This document shows positions 49,512 through 57,865 of a DNA stretch of 64,000 nt, piece after piece (position 1 is the stretch's first letter; every line of letters starts with the position of its first letter). The notes beneath the pieces are model-generated. The model ran no database searches. It had not been told where the DNA came from and saw only the letters and a list, made by a program, of their open reading frames with translations. Position numbers and translations under genes: made by a program. Source of the stretch: Sphingomonas sp. IBVSS2 (GTDB taxonomy: Bacteria; Pseudomonadota; Alphaproteobacteria; Sphingomonadales; Sphingomonadaceae). The stretch is taken from positions 1 to 64,000 of the forward strand of contig NZ_NFUR01000008.1 in assembly GCF_002127225.1 (NCBI RefSeq), read 5' to 3'.

Positions 49512-50531
49512 CTACACCGCCTGTTCAAGCCGTTGGAGGATGGCAGCGCCCGGCAGGCCCCAACCCGGATCGAACCCGTTGGCGACGAACGCGAGCCCGC
49601 GTCCGAGATCCCGACGGAGCAGGAGATGCGCGAACGTCCCGCCGGTCGAGCCGGAGTGGCTGAGGCGCCGCCCGTCCTCCTCGACGAACCAGCCCATGCC
49701 GTAGCGCCATTCGGCCTGCGCCAGCGGCGGCGGCCCGACCGGCAGATGGGTTTCGGCGACGGGATGGTTCGGCTGGCCGCATGCGATATCCAATTGCCAG
49801 CGCCCATAGGCCGCGAAATCGCCCAGCGTACACGTCACCGATCCCGATGGGCGAATGATCGGCAGATCATCGACGGCCCGCGCGCCCTGCCGCACCAATC
49901 GCCATTTCGACCCGAGCAAGCGCCGATGTTCGAACGGCGCCGAGCCATCCTGCGGGGGAATGCCATAATATGCCCGCTTCATGCCGGACGGCTCGATGAC
50001 ATGGGTCCGGACAAGGTCCTCGAAGGATTGCCCGGCCGCGCGGCTCGCCATCACGCCGGCAAAGCCATAGCCGATATTGGAATAATGGAAGCGTGTTCCG
50101 GGCGGTGCATCAGGTGCCCGCCGCAGCAGGGCCGCGGCCATGCTTTCCGATGCAGCCAGCGGATCGCCGCCCAAACCCATATAAGCTGCCAGGCGCCACC
50201 ATGCAGGATTGCTCGGCAACCCGGCGCGATGGGAGAGAAGCTCCTGCAGCGTCACCGGCGCGAACCGGCTCGCCGCGCCATCGGGCAACAATGCGCCGAG
50301 CCTGTCGGTGAAGTGCAACGTCCCGGCACCGACGACGCTGGCGATCATGGCGCTGGTTATGGACTTGCCGCACGAGCCGATATGCCAGAAGTCATCAAGT
50401 GTCGCCGCGGCGCCGCCAGCTCTGCGCAATCCGGTGACCGCGACATCGCCGATGCCGGACAGATCGAAACGCGCGACGCCCAGGGCTGGCACGCCGGTCA
50501 TCGCGGCGAGATCGGCAAGCACAGCTTCCAC
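49512..50531 (-). CDS. Serine hydrolase of the beta-lactamase/transpeptidase (class C) family
   Basis: This protein of about 339 residues has the catalytic motifs of the family: SxxK in GSCGKSITSAMI, YxN in FHYSNIGYGFAGV and an HSG box in RLSHSGSTGGTFAHLLL. No signal peptide is seen, so it may be cytoplasmic, unlike true class C beta-lactamases; esterases and D-aminopeptidases share this fold. TTG 50537 and GTG 50534 are also possible starts; GTG 50531 is chosen because an AGGAG lies seven bases before it. The neighbours give no clue to the substrate. Confidence 0.83.
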   Translation of the reverse strand: MEAVLADLAAMTGVPALGVARFDLSGIGDVAVTGLRRAGGAAATLDDFWHIGSCGKSITSAMIASVVGAGTLHFTDRLGALLPDGAASRFAPVTLQELLSHRAGLPSNPAWWRLAAYMGLGGDPLAASESMAAALLRRAPDAPPGTRFHYSNIGYGFAGVMASRAAGQSFEDLVRTHVIEPSGMKRAYYGIPPQDGSAPFEHRRLLGSKWRLVRQGARAVDDLPIIRPSGSVTCTLGDFAAYGRWQLDIACGQPNHPVAETHLPVGPPPLAQAEWRYGMGWFVEEDGRRLSHSGSTGGTFAHLLLRRDLGRGLAFVANGFDPGWGLPGAAILQRLEQAV

Positions 50532-50779
50532 CACCAAACTCCTGAACGGGGACGGATGTCAGGGCCACGATCCTGGCCGAACAACCCGGGGAAAGTCACT
50601 GATTCGGGTACGACAGCTTACGCCGCTACGGGGAAGCCGTGACATGGATATAACGTTCATCGCCGTCCGGCCTTGACCGCCGCTCGCCCCCGCCGGGCGC
50701 GTTTCGCACCGACATGGTTTCGTCTCCTGCCTTCTCTATGTCGAACTGCGGCAATATCGGGATCTGAGGAGCAACCACC

Positions 50780-51415
50780 ATGAGCATAGCGAGCGACGCG
50801 CGTTTCTGGGATCGGGCCGCGCGGAAATACGCCAAGAGCCCGATCGCGGACCAGGCCGGCTATGAGCGCACGCTGGACCGGACCCGCTCGCTGTTGAGGC
50901 CGCGCGACAGCGTGCTGGAACTGGGCTGCGGAACGGGAACGACAGCACTCCGGCTCGCGGGCGCGGTGCAGGACTATCTTGCGACGGATATCTCCGCCGC
51001 AATGATCGCGATCGCCGACGGGAAGCATGCCGCCGCCCCGGTCCCGGCCCTTGCCTTCCGTTCCACCACCGCGGAAGCGCTCGCATCCGACGCCGTGCGG
51101 TTCAACGAGGTTCTCGGCTTCAACTATCTCCACATGGTCCGCGACCTGCCCGGCACTTTGCGCGGCATCCATACGCTGCTCGCGCCCGAGGGCCTGTTCA
51201 TTTCGAAAACCCCGTGCGTCGGAGACATGAACCCGCTCATCCGGCTTGCCCTGCCGGCCATGCGCGCTATCGGAAAGGCGCCCCATGTGGGGGTATTTCG
51301 CGCGGAGGAGCTGAGCCGGCACATAAGCGCCGCGGGCTTCGACATTCTCGCCACCGAGAACCACGCGACAAAGGGCAATGACCATCGCCCCTACATCGTG
51401 GCCCGCAGGAAATGA
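50780..51415 (+). CDS. Class I SAM-dependent methyltransferase
   Basis: The 211-residue protein has the SAM-binding motif I (VLELGCGTGTTALRLAG), an acidic loop (YLATDISAAMIAIA) and motif IV region (EVLGFNYLHMVRDLPGTL). It is of the methyltransferase 11/25 type. A strong AGGAG lies nine bases before the ATG. It stands alone, transcribed away from the serine hydrolase and convergent with the GMC operon. The methyl acceptor is unknown. Confidence 0.88.
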   Translation: MSIASDARFWDRAARKYAKSPIADQAGYERTLDRTRSLLRPRDSVLELGCGTGTTALRLAGAVQDYLATDISAAMIAIADGKHAAAPVPALAFRSTTAEALASDAVRFNEVLGFNYLHMVRDLPGTLRGIHTLLAPEGLFISKTPCVGDMNPLIRLALPAMRAIGKAPHVGVFRAEELSRHISAAGFDILATENHATKGNDHRPYIVARRK

Positions 51416-51434
51416 CGAGCGGCAGCGCCCGCCA

Positions 51435-53111
51435 CTAGCCGCTCCGGAACTGCTTGACCGCATAGTCCGCAGCCCGCGCCGTCAACGCCATGAAGGTGAG
51501 GGACGGGTTCACGCAGGAAACGGATGCCATCTGCGCGCCGTCGGTGACGAACAGGTTCGCGGCATCATGCGCCTGGCTCCATTTGTTCAGAACGGAGGAC
51601 CGGGGGTCCGTGCCCATGCGCGCGCCGCCCATTTCGTGGATGGCGTCGCCGGGCACATGCTCGTCCTCATGGCTCCTGACATTGGCCAGGCCCACGGCCC
51701 TGAGCATCGCTTCGCCCTGCGCGCGCGCATCGGACATCATCCGCAGCTCGTTCTCGCGGAAGCGCACGTCGAAGCGCATCAGGGGCACCCCGAAGCGATC
51801 GACCTTGTCGGGATGCAGCGACACGCGGTTGTCCTCATAGGGAAGGCATTCGCCGAACGCGCCCATGCCGAACTTCCAGCCGCCATATTTGCGCATCCCA
51901 TGCTTCATCGACGCGCCGAACCCGACCGGCGGCGCCGGGTCGCGCCGGGCGCTGCCCTGATAGCCATAGCCGCGCTTGAAGCCCGCCCCCTCGTCGCCAT
52001 CGAGATTGCGGAAGCGGGGAATGTAGACGCCGCCCGGCCGGCGGCCATATTCGATGAACTCCTCCATCCCCGGAATGTCGCCGTCGATCGACACCCGGAA
52101 GATATGGTCCATCACATATTTGCCGAGCGTCCCGCTGGTATCGAAATGGCTGCGCCCGCTGCCGGCCGGCCGTGAATTCAGCAGGATCTGGTTCGAAGCC
52201 ATCGCCGACGCGCAGAGGAACACCAGCCCCGCATTGACCACTTCCGCCTGCCCGGTCTTCGCATCGATGAACCGGACCCCCGTCACACGCTTCTTCGCGG
52301 CGTCATATTCGAGGTTGGTCACCACCGCATCCGCGCGCAGGGTCAGCCGCCCGGTCGCGCGCGCGGCTGGCAGCGTCACCGCCTGGGTCGAGAAATAGGC
52401 GCCGAACGAGCAGCCATTACCGCACTGGTTGCGGAACTGGCACTTCGTCCGGTTCTGGTCCGGCTTGTCCTCTGTCATGTTGGACAGGCGGGTATGGATG
52501 AGCTTGCGGCCGGGAAACTGCGTCTCGAGCCGCTGCTTGAGCCATTTCTCGGCGATGTTCATCGGCATCGGCGGCTGGAATTCGCTGTCCGGCAGATAGG
52601 GCAGGTTCTCGCGCGAGCCCGACACGCCGATATATTTCTCGACATAGCTGTACCAGGGCGCGAGGTCGTCATAGCGGATCGGCCAGTCGCCATCGATCCC
52701 TTCGCGCTTGTTCGCCTCGAAATCCGCGGGGCTCCAGCGGAAGCTCCAGCGCCCCCAGATCAGCGATTTGCCGCCCACCGCGCCGGGCCGGATCCAGTAG
52801 AATTTGCTGCTTTCGTCAAAGGCATAGGGATTCAGCCGATCGTCGTTGTAGAAGGCTCGATTGCTCGGCGAAACATAGCCGTGCTTCGCGATGAAATAAT
52901 CGCTCTCGAGCAAGGCCGCGGGCATCATGTTGCGCGCCGGAATCTCATAGGCGGGCTTTCCGTCATAGGCATAGCCTTCGCCATGCTCGACCATCACGCC
53001 GCGATCGAGCATGAGAACGCGCAGCCCCTTCTCGGTGAGTTCCTTGGCGGCGAACCCGCCGCTCACGCCCGATCCGATGACGATCGCATCGAACCTGTCG
53101 GTCGAAGCCAT
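51435..53111 (-). CDS. GMC-family FAD glycoside dehydrogenase, catalytic subunit (glucoside 3-dehydrogenase type)
   Basis: The 558-residue flavoprotein has an FAD-binding fingerprint (IVIGSGVSGGFAAKEL), GAVGGKSLIWGRWSFRW and the C-terminal catalytic region AIHEMGGARMGTDP and NPSLTFMALTARAADY. A cluster of three cysteines, Cys224, Cys230 and Cys234, resembles the iron-sulfur ligand region of bacterial FAD glucose dehydrogenases. There is no signal peptide; the small subunit encoded at 53975-54544 carries a Tat signal and probably escorts it to the periplasm. It is the last gene of the operon and would oxidise C3 of glycosides, giving electrons to the cytochrome at 56299. Confidence 0.88.
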   Translation of the reverse strand: MASTDRFDAIVIGSGVSGGFAAKELTEKGLRVLMLDRGVMVEHGEGYAYDGKPAYEIPARNMMPAALLESDYFIAKHGYVSPSNRAFYNDDRLNPYAFDESSKFYWIRPGAVGGKSLIWGRWSFRWSPADFEANKREGIDGDWPIRYDDLAPWYSYVEKYIGVSGSRENLPYLPDSEFQPPMPMNIAEKWLKQRLETQFPGRKLIHTRLSNMTEDKPDQNRTKCQFRNQCGNGCSFGAYFSTQAVTLPAARATGRLTLRADAVVTNLEYDAAKKRVTGVRFIDAKTGQAEVVNAGLVFLCASAMASNQILLNSRPAGSGRSHFDTSGTLGKYVMDHIFRVSIDGDIPGMEEFIEYGRRPGGVYIPRFRNLDGDEGAGFKRGYGYQGSARRDPAPPVGFGASMKHGMRKYGGWKFGMGAFGECLPYEDNRVSLHPDKVDRFGVPLMRFDVRFRENELRMMSDARAQGEAMLRAVGLANVRSHEDEHVPGDAIHEMGGARMGTDPRSSVLNKWSQAHDAANLFVTDGAQMASVSCVNPSLTFMALTARAADYAVKQFRSG

Positions 53112-53132
53112 GATCTTCCCCTCCCCGTCCGG

Positions 53133-53978
53133 TCAGAAACGCAGCGCGTGCAGCGTCTGGTAGCTTGTCGTGATGTCGGGAACATAGGGCGCGGGCGCCC
53201 GGTCGTTCTCGACATAGAAGTGCCGGACGCCGGCACTCCCCTTCCGCTTGAAGAGCCCGGCGAAATCGATGGTGCCCTGCCCCACCGCGGCCATGCTGCG
53301 ATCCGCGCGCATGTCCTTGACGTGATAGGCGTAGATCCGCTGCGACAGCCGATCGATCAGCGACGCCAGATCCTCGCCGGCATGCGCCGCCCAATAGAGA
53401 TCGAGCTCGACCTTCACGAGCGCGGCATCGGTCTCCTTGAGGAAGCGATCGTACAGGCTGGTGCCGCCCGGCCGGTTCGTGAACTCGAAATCATGATTGT
53501 GATAGGCGAAGCCGAGCCCCGCCTTTTTCAGCTCCGCGGCGAAGCGATTGAAGTTCGGCAGCACCGCCTGCCAGCCCTGCTCGGTGCGGTGCTCGTCGGT
53601 CATATAGGGCAGCACGATCGTGTCGGCGCCGAGCGCCTTCGCCATCGTCACCGATTTTTCGAACTGCCCGAGCAGCGCGTCATAGCCGATATGGAGCGAC
53701 GGGGCCTTCAGGCCGAGCCGGTCCATCGTCCCGCGCAACAGCGCGTGATCCATGGCGTCATAGCCGCCACCGCCGAATTCCACTTCGCGATAGCCGATCC
53801 GCGCGACTTGCTCGAGCGTGCCGACCGGATCCTTCGCGAAGATGTCGCGGACCGTGTAGAGTTGGAGCCCGATCGCCTTTGGCTGCGCGGCGGATGCCGG
53901 CGCGATCACGGCGTCGGCCAGGGAAAGCGCGGCGACACTGCCGGCGCCCGCGAGCAGGTTTCTGCGGCTGATGATCAT
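53133..53978 (-). CDS. Secreted sugar phosphate isomerase/epimerase-like TIM barrel
   Basis: This 281-residue AP-endonuclease-2/xylose-isomerase-like barrel has a strong twin-arginine signal (IISRRNLLAGAGSVAAL). Metal-site motifs are FAYHNHDFEF, VKVELDLYWAAHAG, YAYHVKDM and the conserved GTIDFAGLF. It lies between the two dehydrogenase subunits: ATGA overlap with the small subunit before it, 21 bases to the large one after it. A role on 3-keto sugars in the periplasm (isomerisation or cleavage) is inferred from context. Members of this fold catalyse very different reactions. Confidence 0.82.
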   Translation of the reverse strand: MIISRRNLLAGAGSVAALSLADAVIAPASAAQPKAIGLQLYTVRDIFAKDPVGTLEQVARIGYREVEFGGGGYDAMDHALLRGTMDRLGLKAPSLHIGYDALLGQFEKSVTMAKALGADTIVLPYMTDEHRTEQGWQAVLPNFNRFAAELKKAGLGFAYHNHDFEFTNRPGGTSLYDRFLKETDAALVKVELDLYWAAHAGEDLASLIDRLSQRIYAYHVKDMRADRSMAAVGQGTIDFAGLFKRKGSAGVRHFYVENDRAPAPYVPDITTSYQTLHALRF

Positions 53979-54544
53979 GCGGAGTACACCTTGTTGACCT
54001 GGGAATAGGGGAAGGCGCCGTCATATTCGCCCGGCACCGGCAGATATTCGCGTTCCTGGGTGATGCCGATCTCGGACGTGTAGTAGCCGGCGATGACGAG
54101 CTGCCGGAACGCTTCGAAAAAGGCCTTGCCGGACGGCAGCTGGCCGTTCATCGCCAGGGTCAGGAGCGCATCCTGCTGCTCCGCGGTCGCCTGCGTGCCC
54201 GCGACCTTGTAGTCCTGCAAGCTCCGCGCCTCGATCGCGTCGAGCCCGGCCAGGATCGGAACCCGGTCCGCCGGCTTCGCCCAGTCGGCGAGCAACTTCT
54301 CGATAAAGGCGGGCACGCCTGCCGCGATCGCCCCCGGCGTGTCGGTCGTGGGAAGGACGCGCTCGCTGAGCGCGGTCATCAGTGCGCGCTGGGGCGGCGT
54401 GAACACCGCCACGCTCGGCGGTCCCTCGCTGATCACGGGCACGTTCGACGCCTTGCCCGCACGGGCGGCGCGGGCGAGCGGCGCGAATGCCGCCGCGCCG
54501 AACATGCCGACGACCCCGGCAAGCGCGGTCCGGCGATCGATCAC
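53975..54544 (-). CDS. GMC dehydrogenase small subunit (gluconate 2-dehydrogenase subunit 3 family)
   Basis: The 189-residue partner protein has a twin-arginine signal (IDRRTALAGVVGMFGAAAF), FTPPQRALMTALSERVLPTTDTPGAIAAGVPAFIEKLLADW and the family ending YYTSEIGITQEREYLPVPGEYDGAFPY. It is needed for folding and Tat export of the signal-less large subunit. The GTG start overlaps the DUF1080 stop as GTGA; the frame stays open far upstream but without a domain. The product pairs with the GMC protein encoded two genes later. Confidence 0.9.
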   Translation of the reverse strand: MIDRRTALAGVVGMFGAAAFAPLARAARAGKASNVPVISEGPPSVAVFTPPQRALMTALSERVLPTTDTPGAIAAGVPAFIEKLLADWAKPADRVPILAGLDAIEARSLQDYKVAGTQATAEQQDALLTLAMNGQLPSGKAFFEAFRQLVIAGYYTSEIGITQEREYLPVPGEYDGAFPYSQVNKVYSA

Positions 54545-55362
54545 TTCGCTTCTCCCGGAAGGTCCTGCGCGATCGCGGCCTCGGGCAACGGGCGCACCCA
54601 GATGTTGCGGAACGAGACCGGCGAACCATGGTCCTGCAGTTGCAGCGGCGCCGCATCGCCATGCGCCTGATAGCTGGCGACCTTGCGCCAGACCGTGGTG
54701 CCAAGCAGCGCCTGATGGTTCTGCACCAGCACGCCGTTCAGCAAGACCGTGACATAGGCCGGACGCAGCAGCTTGCCGTCCGCCGCGAAGCGCGGACGCT
54801 CGAACAGGATGTCGTAGCTTTGCCACTCGCCGGGCTTGCGTGCGGCATTCACGAGCGGCGGCTTCCAGCCATAGACGGCCCCCACCGTCCCGTCCGCATA
54901 GGTGGGGTTCCGATAGCCGTCGAGGATCTGGACCTCGTAACGCTGCATGAACCAGACGCCGCTGTTGCCCCGGTCCTGCGACGTGCCCGACGGCGGATTG
55001 GGCGCGCGGAACTCGAGATGGAGCTGGACGTCGCCAAAGCCCTGGCGCGAGACGAGATTGCTCTCCCTGGCGCCCTGCGCCCGCGCCGGAACCGTCATCA
55101 CGCCATTCTCGACATGCCAGGGCGCGGCTTCGGCCTGCCATGCGTCGGGAGCCAGCACGATCGCGTCGGAAGGCGCCCCGCCCGGAATCGCGGCCGGCGT
55201 GCTCACCGCCGGCGCCGGCCGGTCGGCGTCATGGACCCGCCATTTGCCGTCCGGCAGCATCGGCGTGTCCCTGAAGCCAGGCTTCTCTTGGGCAAAGGCC
55301 AGCACGCCCGTCATCGCGACCAGCCCTGCCGCAAGGCATCCCGCCAAGCGCATACGCGTCAT
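54541..55362 (-). CDS. DUF1080 protein (3-keto-glycoside lyase/hydrolase family)
   Basis: This 273-residue secreted protein has a Sec signal (residues 1 to about 24, ending LAFAQ). Its jelly-roll domain of the DUF1080 family shows WHVENGVMTVPARAQGARESNLVSRQGFGDVQLHLEFRAP, RGNSGVWFMQRYEVQILDGY, PGEWQSYDILFERP and the ending GSPVSFRNIWVRPL. Members of this family cleave glycosidic bonds after oxidation at C3, and the GMC dehydrogenase genes alongside fit that role. AGGAGG six bases before ATG 55362 fixes the start. Overlaps of 4 bases join it to both neighbours. Confidence 0.9.
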   Translation of the reverse strand: MTRMRLAGCLAAGLVAMTGVLAFAQEKPGFRDTPMLPDGKWRVHDADRPAPAVSTPAAIPGGAPSDAIVLAPDAWQAEAAPWHVENGVMTVPARAQGARESNLVSRQGFGDVQLHLEFRAPNPPSGTSQDRGNSGVWFMQRYEVQILDGYRNPTYADGTVGAVYGWKPPLVNAARKPGEWQSYDILFERPRFAADGKLLRPAYVTVLLNGVLVQNHQALLGTTVWRKVASYQAHGDAAPLQLQDHGSPVSFRNIWVRPLPEAAIAQDLPGEAK

Positions 55363-56285
55363 ACGTTCCCTCCTTGTCGATCGATCTCGCGATAGGCGGC
55401 GATCAGGCGCTCCTCGCCCGCCCGGCCAGCCAGCGAATTGCCATGTTCCATGCCGATCACGCCGGCGTAGCGCCGGGCGCGGAGCCACCGGACGATCGCG
55501 GCGAAATTGACTTCGCCGGTCCCAGGCTCGTTGCGGCCCGGATTGTCGCCGAACTGGAGATAGCCGATCTCGCTCCAGCACATCTCCAGCGCGGGGATCA
55601 GGTTCCCGGACTGGATCTGCTCGTGATAGAGGTCGGCCAAAATCTTCACGGCGGGGCTGTTCACCCCCCGCGCGACGGCGAAGCCCTGCGCGATCGTCTG
55701 CATGTAGACGCCCGGATGGTTGGTGCGTGTGTTCAGCGGCTCCATCACCATCGCCACCCCGTGCGGCGCCACGATATCGCCGGCCCGGCGCATCACGTCG
55801 ATGATCCGCGCGGTCTGGATATCGACCGGCACCTTCGGATCCAGGAAGCCGGTGACTATGGTCATGCGCGTGGCGTCGAGGCGCCTGGCGACATCGATCG
55901 AGGTGCGGATATCGGCAAGGAAAGCCTCGCGCTCGGCATCGTCATTGCCGCCCAGCAGCGGCCGCGACTGCGCCCATCGGGGCATGCTGGCGACGAACAC
56001 GCCCATCTTCATGCCGCGCTGCGCCAGCGCCCGCGCCATCCGCTCCTGCTCGGCCACCGGCCGGCTACGCGCTTCATTGTCCTCCCAGGCAGTGAAGCCC
56101 TGGTCGGCGGCAAAGGCGATCTGCTCGAGCAGCCCGCCCCGGCTCGCGAAGCTGCCCTCGTGCGGCGCATAGCCCAGCGAGAAGCGCGCCGCGTTCGAGC
56201 GCGGGGGCCGCGATCCCGCCAGCGCCGGCGCCAACGACGACGCGGCGGCGCCCATGGCAAGCAGCGTGCGACGCGACAGCGTCAT
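55359..56285 (-). CDS. Secreted hydroxypyruvate isomerase-like TIM barrel
   Basis: The 308-residue barrel of the xylose-isomerase-like family has a twin-arginine signal (TLSRRTLLAMGAAASSLAPALAG). Conserved positions lie in GVAMVMEPLNTRTNHPGVYM, VKILADLYHEQIQSGNL, YLQFGDNPGRNEPGTGEVNF and GVIGMEHGNS, which resemble hydroxypyruvate isomerases. It starts 13 bases after the cytochrome gene and overlaps the DUF1080 gene by ATGA. The substrate is probably a keto sugar of the C3-oxidation pathway; this is inference from the operon. Confidence 0.85.
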   Translation of the reverse strand: MTLSRRTLLAMGAAASSLAPALAGSRPPRSNAARFSLGYAPHEGSFASRGGLLEQIAFAADQGFTAWEDNEARSRPVAEQERMARALAQRGMKMGVFVASMPRWAQSRPLLGGNDDAEREAFLADIRTSIDVARRLDATRMTIVTGFLDPKVPVDIQTARIIDVMRRAGDIVAPHGVAMVMEPLNTRTNHPGVYMQTIAQGFAVARGVNSPAVKILADLYHEQIQSGNLIPALEMCWSEIGYLQFGDNPGRNEPGTGEVNFAAIVRWLRARRYAGVIGMEHGNSLAGRAGEERLIAAYREIDRQGGNV

Positions 56286-56298
56286 GCCGGCACCGCGA

Positions 56299-56688
56299 TC
56301 ATTGCGCGCTCCCTGCCTTGAGATACGCGATGATCGCCGCGCGCTTCACCGGGTCGGGCATGCCGATGGGCATCCGCGATCCGGGGATCTTCTTGCCCGG
56401 CGCCGCCAGATACTCGTCGAGCGTCTTCTCGTCCCAGCGCAGCTTCGATGCCTTCATCGCCGGCGAATAGTCGAAGCCCGGCGTGACGCCCGCCGTCCGC
56501 CCGACCACACCGTGGAGATTGGGACCGACGCCGTTCCTGCCGCCCTTCTCCACCGTATGGCAGGCGCGGCAGGCATTGAACGCCGGCGGCGGCGCGCCCG
56601 GCGCGGTTTGCGCAATGCCGGGCACGCCGGCGACGATCAGCGCCGCCATCGCGACGCCGCCTGTTCCCAGGCACATGAGAAGCTTCAT
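56299..56688 (-). CDS. Class I c-type cytochrome
   Basis: The 129-residue periplasmic cytochrome has a Sec signal (residues 1 to about 27). The haem motif is CRACH (Cys40, Cys43, His44) and the axial Met106 lies in GSRMPIGM. The fold pattern GVGPNLHGVVGRTAG, YSPAMKASKLRWDEKTLDEYLAAPGKKIPG and AAIIAYLK is that of the cytochrome c2/c552 type. Its ATG overlaps the Gfo/Idh gene stop. In this operon it is the likely electron acceptor for the GMC glycoside dehydrogenase. Confidence 0.93.
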   Translation of the reverse strand: MKLLMCLGTGGVAMAALIVAGVPGIAQTAPGAPPPAFNACRACHTVEKGGRNGVGPNLHGVVGRTAGVTPGFDYSPAMKASKLRWDEKTLDEYLAAPGKKIPGSRMPIGMPDPVKRAAIIAYLKAGSAQ

Positions 56689-57833
56689 TCTTTCACTCCC
56701 GGATCAATCCTCGTCCATTTCCGGTCCGATGCCGCATTGGCGATTGCCGCCTCGACGAACCGCATCGTTCGCAGCCCGTCGGCAACACCGGGAAACCAGC
56801 GATCCCCGCCGCCGCGGATCGCCGCGGCAAAGGCGCGATACAGGTTGGCGAAAGCCTCGACATAGCCTTCGGGATGGCCGGACGGGGTGCGCAGCAGGTG
56901 CATCGTGCGCGCATCCAGCCCCGGCCCGCCGGCACGCAGGACCTCGGCCGGGCGATCGAGCCAGCGCAAGATCAACGTATTGGGCTCCATCTGCGCCCAT
57001 TCGATGCCGCCGCGCTCGCCATGGATGCGCAGCCTGAGCCCGTTCTCCTCGCCCGCCGCCACCTGGCTTGCCTTGAGCAGGCCACGCGCCCCGCCCGCGA
57101 AACGCAGCAACGCGCCGACATCGTCGTCGAGCCGGCGGCCCGGCACATGGGTGGCGAGATCGGCGGATACCGCCTCCACCCGCAATCCGGAGACATGCTC
57201 GGCAAGCTGGAAGGCGTGCGTACCGATATCGCCAAGGCATCCGCCGGGCCCGGCACGTGCCGGATCCGTCCGCCATTCGGCCTGCTTGTTGCCCTCGCCG
57301 TCGATCGGCAGGCTGAGCCAGCCTTGCAGATACTCGACCTGGACGAGCCGGATCGCGCCCAGATCGCCCCGCGCGATCCTGACGCGCGCCTCCTCGACGA
57401 GCGGATAGCCGCTATAGGTGAAGGCGAGCGCGAAGCGGCACCCGCTCCTCCCGGCGGCTTCGGCGATGGCCTGGGCCTCCGCGACGCTCATCGCCATCGG
57501 CTTCTCGCAGAAGACATGGAAACCGGCATCGAGCGCGGCGATCGCCATCGGCGCGTGGAGATGGTTGGGCGTCACGATCGCCAGCGCATCCATGCGCTCG
57601 CCGGCGGGCAGCGCGTGCTCCTGCGCGATCATCGCCTCGATCGATGCGTAGACGCGCCGCGGGTCGAGCCCCAGCGCCTCGCCGGTCCGCGCACTGCGGC
57701 CCTCGTCCGTGCTGAAGGCTCCGGCGACCAGCCGCCAATCGCCGTCGAGCGCCGCGGCCATGCGGTGGACCGCGCCGATAAAGGCGCCTTCCCCGCCACC
57801 CACCATGCCAAGTCGAAGCGCGTGCCGAGCCAT
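56685..57833 (-). CDS. Gfo/Idh/MocA-family oxidoreductase
   Basis: The 382-residue NAD(P)-dependent enzyme has a Rossmann domain (LGMVGGGEGAFIGAVHRMAA), LAIVTPNHLHAPMAIAALDAGFHVFCEKPMAMSVAEA with the EKP motif, and a C-terminal alpha/beta domain with GGCLGDIGTHAFQLAEHVSG. No signal peptide is seen, so it is cytoplasmic. Family members oxidise or reduce sugars, often at C3 of glucosides or inositols. In the operon it could reduce imported 3-keto sugar to the parent sugar, or oxidise it further. ATG 57833 is where the Rossmann fold begins; the upstream frame adds nothing recognisable. Confidence 0.9.
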   Translation of the reverse strand: MARHALRLGMVGGGEGAFIGAVHRMAAALDGDWRLVAGAFSTDEGRSARTGEALGLDPRRVYASIEAMIAQEHALPAGERMDALAIVTPNHLHAPMAIAALDAGFHVFCEKPMAMSVAEAQAIAEAAGRSGCRFALAFTYSGYPLVEEARVRIARGDLGAIRLVQVEYLQGWLSLPIDGEGNKQAEWRTDPARAGPGGCLGDIGTHAFQLAEHVSGLRVEAVSADLATHVPGRRLDDDVGALLRFAGGARGLLKASQVAAGEENGLRLRIHGERGGIEWAQMEPNTLILRWLDRPAEVLRAGGPGLDARTMHLLRTPSGHPEGYVEAFANLYRAFAAAIRGGGDRWFPGVADGLRTMRFVEAAIANAASDRKWTRIDPGVKE

Positions 57834-57865
57834 GAAACGCCTATTCCCAACCGACGAGTTCGAGT

